From an uncultured Lewinella sp. (GTDB lineage: Bacteria; Bacteroidota; Bacteroidia; Chitinophagales; Saprospiraceae): a stretch of DNA of 48,324 nucleotides. Numbering within the stretch: the first letter of the stretch is position 1; each line of letters begins with the position of its first letter. The stretch lies in the NCBI GenBank assembly GCA_937949535.1, contig CALEDI010000122.1:1-48324 (forward strand). Direction: 5' to 3'. Of the stretch, positions 19,901 through 27,734 are shown in pieces. Under the pieces are notes generated by a model. It was given only the letters and a program-made list of their open reading frames with translations. It was not told the origin of the DNA and did not search any database. The translations under genes and the position numbers were made by a program.

Positions 19901-20935
19901 GCCCGTGGTAGAATAATCGGTGTTGCCAACCCGGTAACTTCCCCCTGTGCAAAGCTCAATGTCCAGAAAAGTAGTATCGGGTATGGGGTAGAGGTTTACG
20001 GTTTGGCAGGTCGGCGTTAGGTCTCCGCAGAAGGCCGGTTGGGCCGTCTCGAAGTCGGCCCGCAGGTCATCGAAGGAGAGGCTGCCATCAAGCGTAAGTT
20101 GGTCGAGTTCGCCGAGCCGGTAGCTGAGGCCGCAGATTTCGTAGCCTCCGGCGGGGAGGTTGCCTAGGTTTACGTTGTCTTGCGTGAGCAAGACCGAGTC
20201 GTTGCGCGCAATGGCGAAGGTGTAGCCATATAGTGCATCATCTGGGCGAGGCTGGCTGTAGAGGGGGATTAGGCCCAAGGGCAAGTCTGGAGATTGTTCA
20301 CAAAACTCAAGGTTGTCTATTTGCAGCAGCTCTCCGGCGTTTGCGAAACAACAAGGGCCTTCGGCGTTAAGATCATCGCAGAACTCAAGCAAAATGTACG
20401 TCACCCTACCCTGCTGTCCGGTTCGTTCGGTATTGAAGCTAAAGGTCCAATCTCCGTTGACGGGGCCGGTGTTTAGGTCTTCAAAGCAGCCTGCGGCAGG
20501 CGTGTAATTGCCCCGGTAAACGCCAAAGGCCGACCAATTGAAAGGGTTGTTGTTGTCCCATTGCGCCGGTGCGCCAAAGTCTGGTTGGGCGGGTTCAGCA
20601 CAAGTGTTGAAGTCGATAAACCAACGGGCGAGGTTGGTTGGAGAGCGGGTCTGGTTATTGATCGGCCCAACCAACTGAACGCTCTGCCCAGCAGGGCTAG
20701 TAACAGACATGGTAAAATCGTACACGTAGCTGTGTTGGAAATAAACAGAAACTCCGCACAAACCCTGTGTTGGGTCGGCCAAGTCGTTGTTCAGGTAGTT
20801 TTCAACGGCAACGGTAACGTCGGTAAGTCCTTGGTCTCCGATCACAATAGTGTCGGTGAAGCCACACCGCTGTCCCGAAACAAAGAAAGACAAACCGCAG
20901 AGTAGAACTAGAGGTAAAAGTTTTTGGGTAAACAT
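13928..20935 (-). CDS. Giant secreted repeat protein with T9SS type B C-terminal domain
   Basis: A 2335-residue surface or secreted protein. Order of parts: signal peptide (ends near FFVSGQ); a proprotein-convertase P-like beta domain to about residue 190; a linker to about 330; three units of about 70 residues each ending in a GCDSVV/GCDSMV motif; then about 19 units of 85-95 residues. Each long unit opens with a Cys motif (DTTLTCSRRQIELFG type), has an aromatic S/T-WTG centre and closes with LTVLDxxNGC, so a disulfide per unit is likely and the fold is probably Ig/PKD-like. The last ~100 residues (VYVPTAFSPNGDDTNELFRPY... VYDRWGELLYD) are the gliding-motility-associated CHU_C sorting domain, which directs export by the type IX system. 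Such proteins are typically adhesins or extracellular matrix components; the ligand is unknown. One exact copy of the 20-bp repeat lies in frame inside one unit. Confidence 0.9.
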   Translation of the reverse strand: MFTQKLLPLVLLCGLSFFVSGQRCGFTDTIVIGDQGLTDVTVAVENYLNNDLADPTQGLCGVSVYFQHSYVYDFTMSVTSPAGQSVQLVGPINNQTRSPTNLARWFIDFNTCAEPAQPDFGAPAQWDNNNPFNWSAFGVYRGNYTPAAGCFEDLNTGPVNGDWTFSFNTERTGQQGRVTYILLEFCDDLNAEGPCCFANAGELLQIDNLEFCEQSPDLPLGLIPLYSQPRPDDALYGYTFAIARNDSVLLTQDNVNLGNLPAGGYEICGLSYRLGELDQLTLDGSLSFDDLRADFETAQPAFCGDLTPTCQTVNLYPIPDTTFLDIELCTGGSYRVGNTDYSTTGVREVTLTGRAGCDSVVVLDLEIVSILFETLDTTICADAVYPQDGNIYDAPGTYTDTLTSFLGCDSVITLNLSIAPAIVQDTLATICFGEAFMIGSEAFSDPGNYVRTISAVNGCDSMVMLELAVLDPAIVFAPAAAGLTCDDPTVLFDASQSRFQSVIGSVFRGVWTDDEGTDLSFLPTYTADTAGLYFYELSEVLRGVGCTIKDSIRIADFRFEVEADLALTQVQCGGVLEPCNFVSCRNPTPGILATPDSLGPAYDYTWVSPPGGNIVGPTDGPEVRVDAPGIYTLTIENPTTGCQLDTFYTIGIDTITPKAMFAGNELLNCEVTELTLIADTIQDRPELLDYSWSGGCIIGDFAGPTLVTDCPGTYTLTVSNRRNGCSKDTTFTILRDIAPSNLNLAPAAAPISCYSPEITLDASTSSSNNGQEFYWSYEAEPDTIGTANTFVADRPGTYYLTAIDSFSRCFAQDSVVLLADTLRPVARSGPDSLSINCYTNDHLLGRPQTSSGPEFSYSWVRLSEPNDTIGRLPNLFVEDPGGLFELTVLDTGNGCTTTDRTRVLSQLDTPRIRIDLPFDFDCFVDSVALDARNTNLDYDNLQNWTGPCLAPGRDTNLTWSYCPGTYFYTVVNLETGCESRDSVTVELADNSVVALLPDSAFLDCNTGIARLDRTLGTDAPVVRWFRNGEPIELVGMRPRVNLPGEYTLVLGNFNESCLDTARMIVSAVCPALAIIVPPDSITCARPLIELDATVSFPVVGPNVMTEWIIPAGANTQPGPTERELTVFSPGRYAFVVNNLISGDTDTAFVDVIRNIERPIALAGDVDTIRCNDPIAILDGAGSSVGPLFDYVWTNTGSDTLAETISTQVGRGGVYFFRVTQRETGCTSVDNVRIVNDLDTPELSFTSAVIPCDTVDFDLAVIPDVEDGYSFAWSGPNIIADADYDTVRISDVGLYSVQVFNLRNGCGSIRSTEVTRLPCPPFPRLADTSLSCASNTVFLETTFRDPCQGCTYTWRRNGTIILGENDTRLPVTEIGRYTIVAINQFGLQGEATAIVTDSREVPQRNAGPDQELSCDITDVLLWEPAPEPNFPLVYRWIGPDGATISGATQDSLRVTLGGLYQLETTNTFSNCVIVDSVEVTYDTVVPISIAGPERLLDCDNKRRVLDGSNSSLGQRYIYRWTGGPSVACMEGSTILNPLVRCGGNYQLRVLDTINGCSSVSNVRVEVDEALPIVIPYPDTSINCARDTLLLFGEDISRPNIDYGWEAVLPFENVPIPETGPGVLQVTSSGTFRFYIRDTLNGCENDFSVDVVSDFDVPVVTTSAADTFFCALDSLLVSGTANLANGRDPLFNWTSNTGFFVGDADLAVATVFQPDIYRFTATDPVNFCSATDSVVIFRDTEAPIVEAANDTTLTCSRRQIELFGESITISGQSSYGWTTMDGNILSGANSQRPLVGDYGRYLLTVTDPVSGCTGADIMRVTPDTIRPQAFVEFPRGTRLDCNRPELLLDGRANQGQGGVSFLWTGPNNVTLEPQSRPDDLPVISSGTYRLIVTGASNDCRDTLRALVTEDFTPPSPVISPPLDFTCVRDSFELDIDPRSTNTNYRYSWFNEADSLLGRSAEQRIFSAGEYTLITIDLQNGCRDTTFTLAGEDLVDPIISLRPPAILDCDRIVATIDGRGSSSGPRFTTSWEGPNSAVVPTDDPYRVRGTEPGLYSLTVLDVVNGCFVKDSVELLREAVQIADFTFEIDQPACIQDRDGTLTITGVDGGRGPFTYRLDNGLRTTRTRYTGVPVGRYDVEVIGADGCSVVQEFEIFQGVEPQVRLAEDTTITLGDSVSLDFVTSFPNWDTLIWTSSGPVPELQPDGTMRVSPLESQTYRLQIRDEEGCSATDFIIITVDGQLDVYVPTAFSPNGDDTNELFRPYAGTQVQSLLSFKVYDRWGELLYDLNADPFRDTDNFGWDGKLDGRVMNSQVFIWELEVELVDGALIRQFGDFIIMR
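18686..18705 (-). repeat. Exact copy of the 20-bp repeat inside the giant gene
   Basis: Exact match on the coding (minus) strand. It is read as LAPAAAPI at the junction between two repeat units of the protein, just before the Cys that opens the next unit. The reading frame differs from the copy in porT, so shared protein function does not explain the identity. Confidence 0.75.
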
Positions 20936-21074
20936 CGGCTGTTAAACGCTTAGGAGTGCGGATTGATTGTAAAGGTATAAGTTCGTGGGTTAGAAACTTA
21001 GAAAATCTGTTTTAGATGGCCTTGGCGGGGTTGTGGCTCTGCGGTACATTTGGTTATTCACACCAAACCGTTCT

Positions 21075-21094
21075 TTGCACCTGCGGCCGCGCCC
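21075..21094 (+). repeat. Exact copy of the oriented 20-bp repeat upstream of prfA
   Basis: Exact TTGCACCTGCGGCCGCGCCC, 40 bp upstream of the prfA ATG and pointing toward it. Its leading TTTG lies 24 bp before a perfect -7 box. Confidence 0.8.
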
Positions 21095-21101
21095 AATTCC
21101 C

Positions 21102-21109
21102 TATCTTTG
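21102..21109 (+). promoter_or_regulatory. -7 box of prfA
   Basis: TATCTTTG is a full match to TAnnTTTG, 25 bp upstream of the prfA ATG. The TTTG at the start of the adjoining repeat (21074-21077) is 24 bp upstream, slightly longer than the usual 19-23 bp to the -33 element, so the repeat may supply the -33 box. Confidence 0.55.
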
Positions 21110-21134
21110 CCCGCCCTTAAATGCTAATGTACGT

Positions 21135-22205
21135 ATGCTCAACCAGCTCGAAGCCATATTCCACCGTTTTAAGAACCTTGAGGAACAGCTCTCCGACCCG
21201 GAGATCATCACCGATCCGTCGAAGTTTACGAAGGTGAATAAGGAGTACGGCAAACTGCGCCCCATCGCTAATACGTACTTGACTTACGCCGAGCTGCTCG
21301 ACAATATCGCCAGCTCCGACGCGATGCGCAAAGACCCCGATCCAGAAATGCGCGAAATGGCGCAGATGGAGTACGACGAACTCCGCGCAACAAAGGAAAC
21401 GATGGATGAGGAGATCAAGGTGATGCTCATCCCCAAAGATCCGGAAGACGAGCGCGACATCATCATGGAAATCCGCTCCGGAGCGGGCGGAGACGAAGCC
21501 GCCATCTTTGCCGGAGACCTCTACGATATGTACCGCCGTTACTGCGACACGATGGGCTGGAAGATTGAGGTCATCGACGAGAACGAAGGCACCGCCGGGG
21601 GCTACTCCAAGCTCGTCATCGAGGTCCACGGAGACGATGTGTACAGCCACCTGAAATTTGAGTCTGGCGCGCACCGCGTACAGCGCGTACCGAAGACGGA
21701 GAGCCAGGGCCGCGTTCATACCTCTGCCGCAACGGTTGCGGTACTACCGAAGATGGAGGAAGAAGACATCAACATCAATAAGGCCGACCTGAAGATCGAT
21801 ACCTTCCGCGCCTCCGGCGCCGGTGGTCAGCACGTAAACAAGACCGAGTCCGCGATCCGTATCACCCACCTCCCAACGGGCATCGTGAGCGAAAGCCAGG
21901 ATGGGCGCTCGCAGCATAAGAACAAAGAAATTGCGATGGCGCAATTGTACCAGCGCATCAAGTCTGCCCAAGACCAAGCCGCCCAGAGTGAGCTGGCGGC
22001 CAACCGCAAATCCTTGGTCGGTAGCGGAGACCGTTCCGAAAAAATCCGGACCTACAACTACCCACAGAACCGAGTGACGGACCACCGCATCAACCTCACG
22101 CTGCACAACCTAGACAAGATCATCACCGGCGGGCTAGAGCCCGTCATTGAGGGGCTTCAGGTAGCAGAGAACGCTACTAAGTTGAAGGAAGGAGATATTA
22201 TGTAG
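21135..22205 (+). CDS. prfA: Peptide chain release factor 1
   Basis: Recognises UAA and UAG stop codons in the ribosomal A site and triggers peptide release. Starting at the ATG at 21135 gives 356 residues, the usual RF1 length; the upstream in-frame extension is unlike RF1 and overlaps the promoter. Seen: the decoding motif region [14 protein letters not shown] (PxT motif as PKT), the GGQ catalytic motif in [26 protein letters not shown], and the RF1 C-terminal segment [19 protein letters not shown]. The order of domains is standard. A consensus -7 box and a 20-bp repeat lie just upstream. Confidence 0.97.
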   Translation: MLNQLEAIFHRFKNLEEQLSDPEIITDPSKFTKVNKEYGKLRPIANTYLTYAELLDNIASSDAMRKDPDPEMREMAQMEYDELRATKETMDEEIKVMLIPKDPEDERDIIMEIRSGAGGDEAAIFAGDLYDMYRRYCDTMGWKIEVIDENEGTAGGYSKLVIEVHGDDVYSHLKFESGAHRVQRVPKTESQGRVHTSAATVAVLPKMEEEDININKADLKIDTFRASGAGGQHVNKTESAIRITHLPTGIVSESQDGRSQHKNKEIAMAQLYQRIKSAQDQAAQSELAANRKSLVGSGDRSEKIRTYNYPQNRVTDHRINLTLHNLDKIITGGLEPVIEGLQVAENATKLKEGDIM

Positions 22206-22232
22206 GGTGCAATTTTGTTCTGCGCATCTCCC

Positions 22233-22619
22233 CTACTCTGCCCCCGCAGCCGTCAGTATCTCAACAACTTCGGTGTGCTGCCCCATGTTGGCGAAAGTTA
22301 GGGCTGTCCCCATTTTTTCGATGGCGATGTTCACGTCTGCTCCGGCCTCAATTAGGTAACGGACGAGGTCTGGGTAGCCTTTGAAGCAAACACCCATCAG
22401 TGCCGTACCGGTTCCGCTTACAGTATTCACGTCTGCTCCGGCCTCGACCAAGCTTTTGACGGCTTCGGGGTGGTTGAGGTAGCCCGCCAACACCAGCGGT
22501 GTTGAGCCGCGCTCATCGCGTGCGTCGAGGGCGGCAGGGTTGCTGTTCACGATCTCTGAGATAGCCTTTAGGTCATTGTTTCGGACGGCGGAGAATATGT
22601 TTTTTACAGGAGTCATCAT
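22233..22619 (-). CDS. Ankyrin repeat protein
   Basis: A 128-residue protein made almost wholly of ankyrin repeats: about three to four 33-residue units with the TPLVLAGYLNHPEAVKSLVEAGADVN pattern (conserved TPL, LLxxGADVN). No signal peptide, so probably cytoplasmic. Ankyrin stacks bind other proteins; the partner is not visible from context. Its stop lies 27 bp from the prfA stop in a convergent arrangement with no clear terminator between. Small single-domain ankyrin proteins of this kind are common and lack an assigned function. Confidence 0.85.
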   Translation of the reverse strand: MMTPVKNIFSAVRNNDLKAISEIVNSNPAALDARDERGSTPLVLAGYLNHPEAVKSLVEAGADVNTVSGTGTALMGVCFKGYPDLVRYLIEAGADVNIAIEKMGTALTFANMGQHTEVVEILTAAGAE

Positions 22620-22800
22620 GTGGAACGTTGCGTGGTATGCGAAAACAACCCGCTGTGGTGTAAAGTGTTCAGGGTTTGGTTCATGTCGTTGCTATTCCCG
22701 ACAACTCCCCTGTTGTTCAGAACAAAACACCGCGACAAACATAGCGAATACCGAGGCTTACCTTATCTTGGCTTAGCATAAGCTTTAGATAGAGATCCCC

Positions 22801-22863
22801 CTTAGGGACGGGAAATAAATAAACCATGATTCTTGACCGCCTTATTTAATTCCCGTCCCTTAG
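22801..22863 (+). promoter_or_regulatory. Long hairpin upstream of the coiled-coil gene
   Basis: 22801-22822 pairs with 22842-22863 (20 of 22 positions; core AGGGACGGGAA), enclosing a 19-nt loop. It ends 18 nt before the ATG at 22882, so it would lie in the 5' leader or be a cruciform at the promoter. The loop contains CATGATTC, which recurs at the true start codon. A shorter relative lies upstream of ggt. Confidence 0.5.
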
Positions 22864-22881
22864 TACTTTAAAACCTATATC

Positions 22882-25683
22882 ATGATTCGTTTTACCTTTT
22901 TGCTGTTTCCCCTCGTCTGGGTAACGGCGCTAACTGCCCAAACAACGCCCGACCCGATCTGCGACAACGACGCCTGTTCGGATGCGGTGAACGCCATCCA
23001 ACTCAACGCGCCGGTTTTGCCTGGCCCTGAAGGCTATGACGCGGCGCGTACTTCCGAGTTCGAGACGGCCTACCGGGCCTTCAAACAAATCAAAGATGGC
23101 CACAGCGGCGATGCGGAGTGGCAGGGCAAATACCGCGTCAACCAGTTGGGCGGAGCCAACTGTATGCGCTATTACGATCTCGAAGGTCGTATTGCCCACG
23201 AGTACGAAAAGAACCCTGCCTTCAAGGCCTTCGTTGATGGGCAAGAAAGCAACATCGCTAGCTTCCAGAAAGACGGCTTCGAGAGCAGCCGCCGACGCCT
23301 CAACCTCACCACCCGTTTCAAACGAGACTGCCCCAAACAACAGCGGGACGCTGAAAAAGAAGGCCTAACCTCCGAAGATGAGTCTAAGGCCATCTACGAC
23401 AAACTAGGCCAAGTACAAGGCTATTGGGACGAGAAAGGAAACATCCTCAAACCACTAGAAGCCATACCCGAAGTAACGGAAGAAGCGCCCAAACGCAAAC
23501 TCAGCAAAAAACAACAAGTAGAGCAACTTACCCAAACCGTCAACGCGCTCCCCTTGGGCCAACCAACCAAGGACAAGATCAATGACCTCGCCGAAACCGT
23601 CAACGAACTCGCCCCAAAGGCTAAAAACCTAACCGATAAGCTCGCCAGTACCGCCGAAAAATTAAACAGCCTATTGCCCAAGCCCGGCGGTATACTAGAC
23701 CAGGTAGGCAAACTCCTCGGCCTTAAAAAACCATTATCCAGTTACGTCCCGAAGATCGGTGGCACCAACATCGTGGACAAGATCAAAAACTTCTTCGGTA
23801 AAGGCAAAAAGCTAAAGGAACAAGCCGAAGCCCTCAAAGACAAAGCCAGCAAGCTGAAAAACGAGCTAGACGATACTGTTCAAAAAGTAAAAGACACCGG
23901 CAAGAAAATAACCGATAAAGGAGACGAAGTAAAAGGCCTACTCAACAAGCTCGAAGAACTCCAGAAAAAACGCGATGCAATCAACGAAAAACTGGCCGAT
24001 AAGCCCAAGAAAATCCTCGATGAGCTGAACAGCGAAGTAAAAGACATCAAACAGAAAAGCGACGACCTCCTAGATAAAATCAACAAAGGCTTCGATGACT
24101 CTGGCAAACTCCAAGACGAGCTAGACAAGCTCAACGAAAAGAAGGAAGAGCTGGAAGACAAAATTGAAGCAACCGAAGAAGCCATCGAAGACCTTGAGGC
24201 AGAAGAAGAAGACCTCAAACAAGAAGGTGACGAGCTAGAACAGGAGGTCGAGCAGCTCAAAAAGCAAGAAGACCTAAAGCAGCAAGTAGAAGACCTGCCC
24301 GCTACCGAAGACTATGCCCAACGAGCCACCGAGTGCGAAGAAGAGCTGAAAGGCCTATTGAGCGGCCTAACCAAGGTAGAAGAGAAGAAAGAAAAAGCTA
24401 AAAAAGGGCTCGGCAAGCTGCTTGCCCTACCCGGCAAGCTGATCGGTAAAGTAACCGGCTTCATCGAAAAACACTCCGCCCTGAAAACACTCCTCAGCGC
24501 CATCCCCGGTGTAAGCAACATCATGAACGTGGTAGACGGCCTTTTCGGTAAAAGCAAACTACTCTCCGGTGCCCTAGAGCTCATCACGGGCAAGCAAAGC
24601 AAACTCACCGATACCCTCAACGGCATTGCGGGCAAGGTAGACAAAGCCAAAAAACTCTACGAAGAAAAGGTGGCAGCCGTCAACGAAGTCAAAGATAAAG
24701 TAGCCCGCTTCGCCGACGAGAAAACAGGCCTGCTCAACATCCTCAGCAAAAAGGTAGACAACCTAACGCCCGTAGAGCAGCAAGTCATCGACCTCGTGAA
24801 AAAGCACAAACTCCTTGGTGAAGACTCCGCTTGCAACGACCTCGAGCCCATCAAAGAGACCATTGAGGAAGCCGACGAAGAACTGGACGAGGTTGAGCCC
24901 CAAATCAAGGAAATGGAAGAAGAACTCGAAGAACTCGAAGCCGAAACAGAGGAGATCGAAACCGCCACAGAGGAGGTAGAAGAAGAAGCCCAAGAAGTGA
25001 TTGAGCAAGCCGAAGAAGTTCAGGCCGAAGAAGAAGCCATCAAGGAGCAATTCGGCCAAGAGATGGACCTAGAGCCGGTAACGGTAAAAGAATGGTCTGA
25101 ATCCTTTGAGGTAGAGCGCCCCTACTGGGAAGCGACCTTCCACCCAGACGACGAAGTGGTAGAGGGCTACAAAGGCCGCTACTTCCAAGTACAACTGAAA
25201 GACGCCGACCAAACCATCAAGCTGCTCTTCGGCCCCGGAGAGTACCACATGAGCAAGACCGACTTCCGAGACAACTACGGCTCCGTCATCGGTGCCTTCG
25301 TCACCGAAGCCCTTACCGCCATCAAAAAGAACGACCGTGCGGGGGTAAAACTATTCGTTCAGGGGAGTGCAGACATCTCCGGAGCGAGTTCCTTCCGAGG
25401 CAACCTCGACGAGTCGTTCTACTACGACGAACTCAGCCTGCTCCCCCTCAAGGGCAGCGAGAACTTCGGCGGCAACGAAGAAAGCCGAACCGTACGCGAA
25501 AAAGGGTTCACCAACGAAGACCTCCCCAACCTCCGAGGCCGCTTCATGCAGGAGATGATCGGGTTTTACTCCAAAAAACTCTCCCCTATCCTACTAGAAG
25601 GTTCCGTAAAAAAGGCCGTGGATAAGGAAGACCGCAATGCGGTGATTTACCTTTTCTTGCCGGAAAGTTTGCTGGAGGAGTAA
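22882..25683 (+). CDS. Secreted coiled-coil protein with OmpA-like C-terminal region
   Basis: A 933-residue exported protein (signal peptide ending near ALTAQT). Residues about 20-190 form a Cys-containing globular head. About 205-760 are lysine/glutamate-rich with long heptad stretches (for example KLNEKKEELEDKIEATEEAIEDLEAEEEDL), predicting extended coiled coils broken near 510-610 by a glycine/leucine-rich stretch (LGKLLALPGKLIGKV). The C-terminal ~150 residues are globular, with strand patterns and a DLPNLRGRFMQEMIGFY helix that recall OmpA-type peptidoglycan-binding domains, though the match is weak. A periplasmic tether or spacer between membrane and cell wall is a plausible inference. 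No named family is recognised. The GH16 gene ends 11 bp away on the opposite strand. Confidence 0.75.
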   Translation: MIRFTFLLFPLVWVTALTAQTTPDPICDNDACSDAVNAIQLNAPVLPGPEGYDAARTSEFETAYRAFKQIKDGHSGDAEWQGKYRVNQLGGANCMRYYDLEGRIAHEYEKNPAFKAFVDGQESNIASFQKDGFESSRRRLNLTTRFKRDCPKQQRDAEKEGLTSEDESKAIYDKLGQVQGYWDEKGNILKPLEAIPEVTEEAPKRKLSKKQQVEQLTQTVNALPLGQPTKDKINDLAETVNELAPKAKNLTDKLASTAEKLNSLLPKPGGILDQVGKLLGLKKPLSSYVPKIGGTNIVDKIKNFFGKGKKLKEQAEALKDKASKLKNELDDTVQKVKDTGKKITDKGDEVKGLLNKLEELQKKRDAINEKLADKPKKILDELNSEVKDIKQKSDDLLDKINKGFDDSGKLQDELDKLNEKKEELEDKIEATEEAIEDLEAEEEDLKQEGDELEQEVEQLKKQEDLKQQVEDLPATEDYAQRATECEEELKGLLSGLTKVEEKKEKAKKGLGKLLALPGKLIGKVTGFIEKHSALKTLLSAIPGVSNIMNVVDGLFGKSKLLSGALELITGKQSKLTDTLNGIAGKVDKAKKLYEEKVAAVNEVKDKVARFADEKTGLLNILSKKVDNLTPVEQQVIDLVKKHKLLGEDSACNDLEPIKETIEEADEELDEVEPQIKEMEEELEELEAETEEIETATEEVEEEAQEVIEQAEEVQAEEEAIKEQFGQEMDLEPVTVKEWSESFEVERPYWEATFHPDDEVVEGYKGRYFQVQLKDADQTIKLLFGPGEYHMSKTDFRDNYGSVIGAFVTEALTAIKKNDRAGVKLFVQGSADISGASSFRGNLDESFYYDELSLLPLKGSENFGGNEESRTVREKGFTNEDLPNLRGRFMQEMIGFYSKKLSPILLEGSVKKAVDKEDRNAVIYLFLPESLLEE

Positions 25684-25694
25684 GTAATAGCCTA

Positions 25695-27539
25695 CTACTG
25701 CTTCACCAAACGCACCGTCCGGATGCCGCCCTCTAGCCGTAAACGCGCAAAGTAAACGCCTGCCGGAAGGCCTCCCAGCTCTAGGTTTGCAACGTTCTCC
25801 CCACGCACTGCTGCTAGTTTTGCACTCTGCACCTGCGTGCCCGCCATATTGAACAAGGCTAGCTCTAACGGGCCGCTCGTTGGCAAATCGAAACGCAACT
25901 GTACCGTTTCGCTAGCTGGGTTCGGGCTAGCTACCAACGGGAAATCGAGCTGCGCAACGCTGAACACGCTGTTCGGGTCTGGCGCGTTGCTGTCGAGGTT
26001 GTCATAGAAGTAAGTCGTATTGTCGAAGGTGTTCGGGTTGAACAGCAAGATCAGCTTTTCGATACTGGTAGAAGGGGCAGCACCGTCTGGTTGGTCTAGG
26101 AGGGTAAAGTTTAGCCTTTCCCACTCATTCCGGACCGTAGTGTTGGCAACGTACCGGCTATGCCGACCAACGGGGTAGTTGTCTCCCTCCGCGCTTGCCG
26201 TTTCCAGTTGTAGCAGTATTTCCGTTCCCGGCGTAGCGTTGGTGTACATGTCTAGCGTGATGCTCCGCTCTCCGGCTACGTAATCGTTGGCGTCTTCGAT
26301 GGTGTTTACCCGGTACACGATCACGTCGTACTGAACATCACCGCCGCGTACGTACTCGCCAACTTTGGCAGAGCCATTCACGTCGTTCGGCGCGGGGTTG
26401 TCTACTTCGGTAAGTACACCGTTGGAGAACTCATAGATCGCGAGGGCCTCGTCGTCAAAGTTTTCTAGGCTGTATTCTACCCTAGTTCTGGTGCTTACGC
26501 TCACTTCGGTACTCACCGTATAGTCACCGCAGCTTGAGGAAATGTTGGCGGTAAGTATGCCGCCGGTACTTCCCCAAGCAACCGTCGCTGCGCCCTCAGT
26601 TGGGGTGATGCTTACGCCCTCCGGGCCGTCCCAGACCACGGTGGCACCGTCGGGGAGGTTGTTCAGGGTGTAAGTTGCAGTTGTGCCGGAAAGCACATCT
26701 CGTTCCCCCGCGAGGGTAGTCGGCGTCATGTCGTATACCCGCACGTAATCAACCTCCATTGTAGCAGGCAAGGCAGTATTGTCTACCGTTCCGCCCAGCG
26801 TTCCGCCAACGGCTACGTTGAGGAGGAAGTGGAAGTCTTTGTCGAACGGCCAAAGCAGGGGCGCTACATCGGAGCGGGTCTTGCTGCCGTAGGCGTAACC
26901 ATCTACAAACCACGTAATCTCGCTGTTCGTCCAAGTAACGGCGAAGGTGTGGAAGTCATCGGTAAAGTTCGTCAGTACTCGTGAGAGGCTAACGCCGGTA
27001 AAGGAATTGTTCGGAAAGTCGTTGCCGAAGTGGATCGTTCCGAAAACTTTGCTGGGATCGTTCCCAACCCATTCCATGATGTCGATTTCGCCGCTCCGGG
27101 GCCAGCCGCCGTATTCTTCGTCGGTAGACAGCATCCAGAAGGCCGGCCAGAGGCCGCCGCCAGCGGGAAGTTTGATGCGGGCTTCTAAGTAACCAAACCG
27201 AAAGTCTTGCTTGCCCTTGGTATTGATGCGCCCAGAGGTGTAAATGCTGCCGCCTACGCTTTCAAGCCGTGCGGTCATCTTCAGCACTCCATCTTCCAGC
27301 GCAACATTTTCGCGTTGGTAGTATTGCGCTTCGCCGTTGCCCCAGTCGCAGAGGCCGATATCGCAGCCATCGCCGAGTTGGTAGTTCCAATTCGCTTCAT
27401 TGAGTTCTGCCCCGTCAAACTCATCAGACCAAGTCAGTGTGGGGCATTGTGCACTAAGGCTTGTAGCGCATGAGGGCGACAACGCGCAGGTGCAAAGATA
27501 GCTTACGAGAAGAAGGAGGGTACTGCTTAGGTAGCGCAT
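25695..27539 (-). CDS. Glycoside hydrolase family 16 (beta-1,3-glucanase type), T9SS cargo
   Basis: A 614-residue secreted enzyme that should cut beta-1,3 or mixed-linkage glucans such as laminarin. After a signal peptide ending near SLSAQ, residues 33-275 form the GH16 domain. The catalytic signature GEIDIMEWVG gives nucleophile E151, D153 and acid/base E156; the upstream GLWPAFWMLS strand is typical of laminarinases. Residues about 280-350 look like an Ig-like spacer and about 355-515 like a carbohydrate-binding jelly roll (NDYVAGERSITLDMYTNATPGTEILLQL). The C-terminus (SPNPASETVQLRFDLPTSG... GVYFARLRLEGG) is a type A T9SS sorting domain, so export to the surface or medium is expected. Exact linkage specificity is inferred. 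A TACTTTTG -7 box lies 32 bp upstream. Confidence 0.92.
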   Translation of the reverse strand: MRYLSSTLLLLVSYLCTCALSPSCATSLSAQCPTLTWSDEFDGAELNEANWNYQLGDGCDIGLCDWGNGEAQYYQRENVALEDGVLKMTARLESVGGSIYTSGRINTKGKQDFRFGYLEARIKLPAGGGLWPAFWMLSTDEEYGGWPRSGEIDIMEWVGNDPSKVFGTIHFGNDFPNNSFTGVSLSRVLTNFTDDFHTFAVTWTNSEITWFVDGYAYGSKTRSDVAPLLWPFDKDFHFLLNVAVGGTLGGTVDNTALPATMEVDYVRVYDMTPTTLAGERDVLSGTTATYTLNNLPDGATVVWDGPEGVSITPTEGAATVAWGSTGGILTANISSSCGDYTVSTEVSVSTRTRVEYSLENFDDEALAIYEFSNGVLTEVDNPAPNDVNGSAKVGEYVRGGDVQYDVIVYRVNTIEDANDYVAGERSITLDMYTNATPGTEILLQLETASAEGDNYPVGRHSRYVANTTVRNEWERLNFTLLDQPDGAAPSTSIEKLILLFNPNTFDNTTYFYDNLDSNAPDPNSVFSVAQLDFPLVASPNPASETVQLRFDLPTSGPLELALFNMAGTQVQSAKLAAVRGENVANLELGGLPAGVYFARLRLEGGIRTVRLVKQ

Positions 27540-27570
27540 AATTGGGGAGTTGAAAGGTTAGTAGTACACT

Positions 27571-27578
27571 CAAAAGTA
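27571..27578 (-). promoter_or_regulatory. -7 box of the GH16 gene
   Basis: The minus strand reads TACTTTTG, matching TAnnTTTG, 31 bp upstream of the ATG at 27539. A -33 TTG at normal spacing was not found. Confidence 0.45.
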
Positions 27579-27734
27579 CGAAAACTGGCAGATTGTTCGT
27601 GGAGTGCATGCTCAATTGTATTGCAGGGCCACGCCTCTGAAGAACTCTTGAGAACTGCATTCCGGTTACGCATAGGTTTTGCGACCAAGAGACATCTCGG
27701 AGGTGAGGTGATAAGAATGTTGGTAAAGTTGCGA

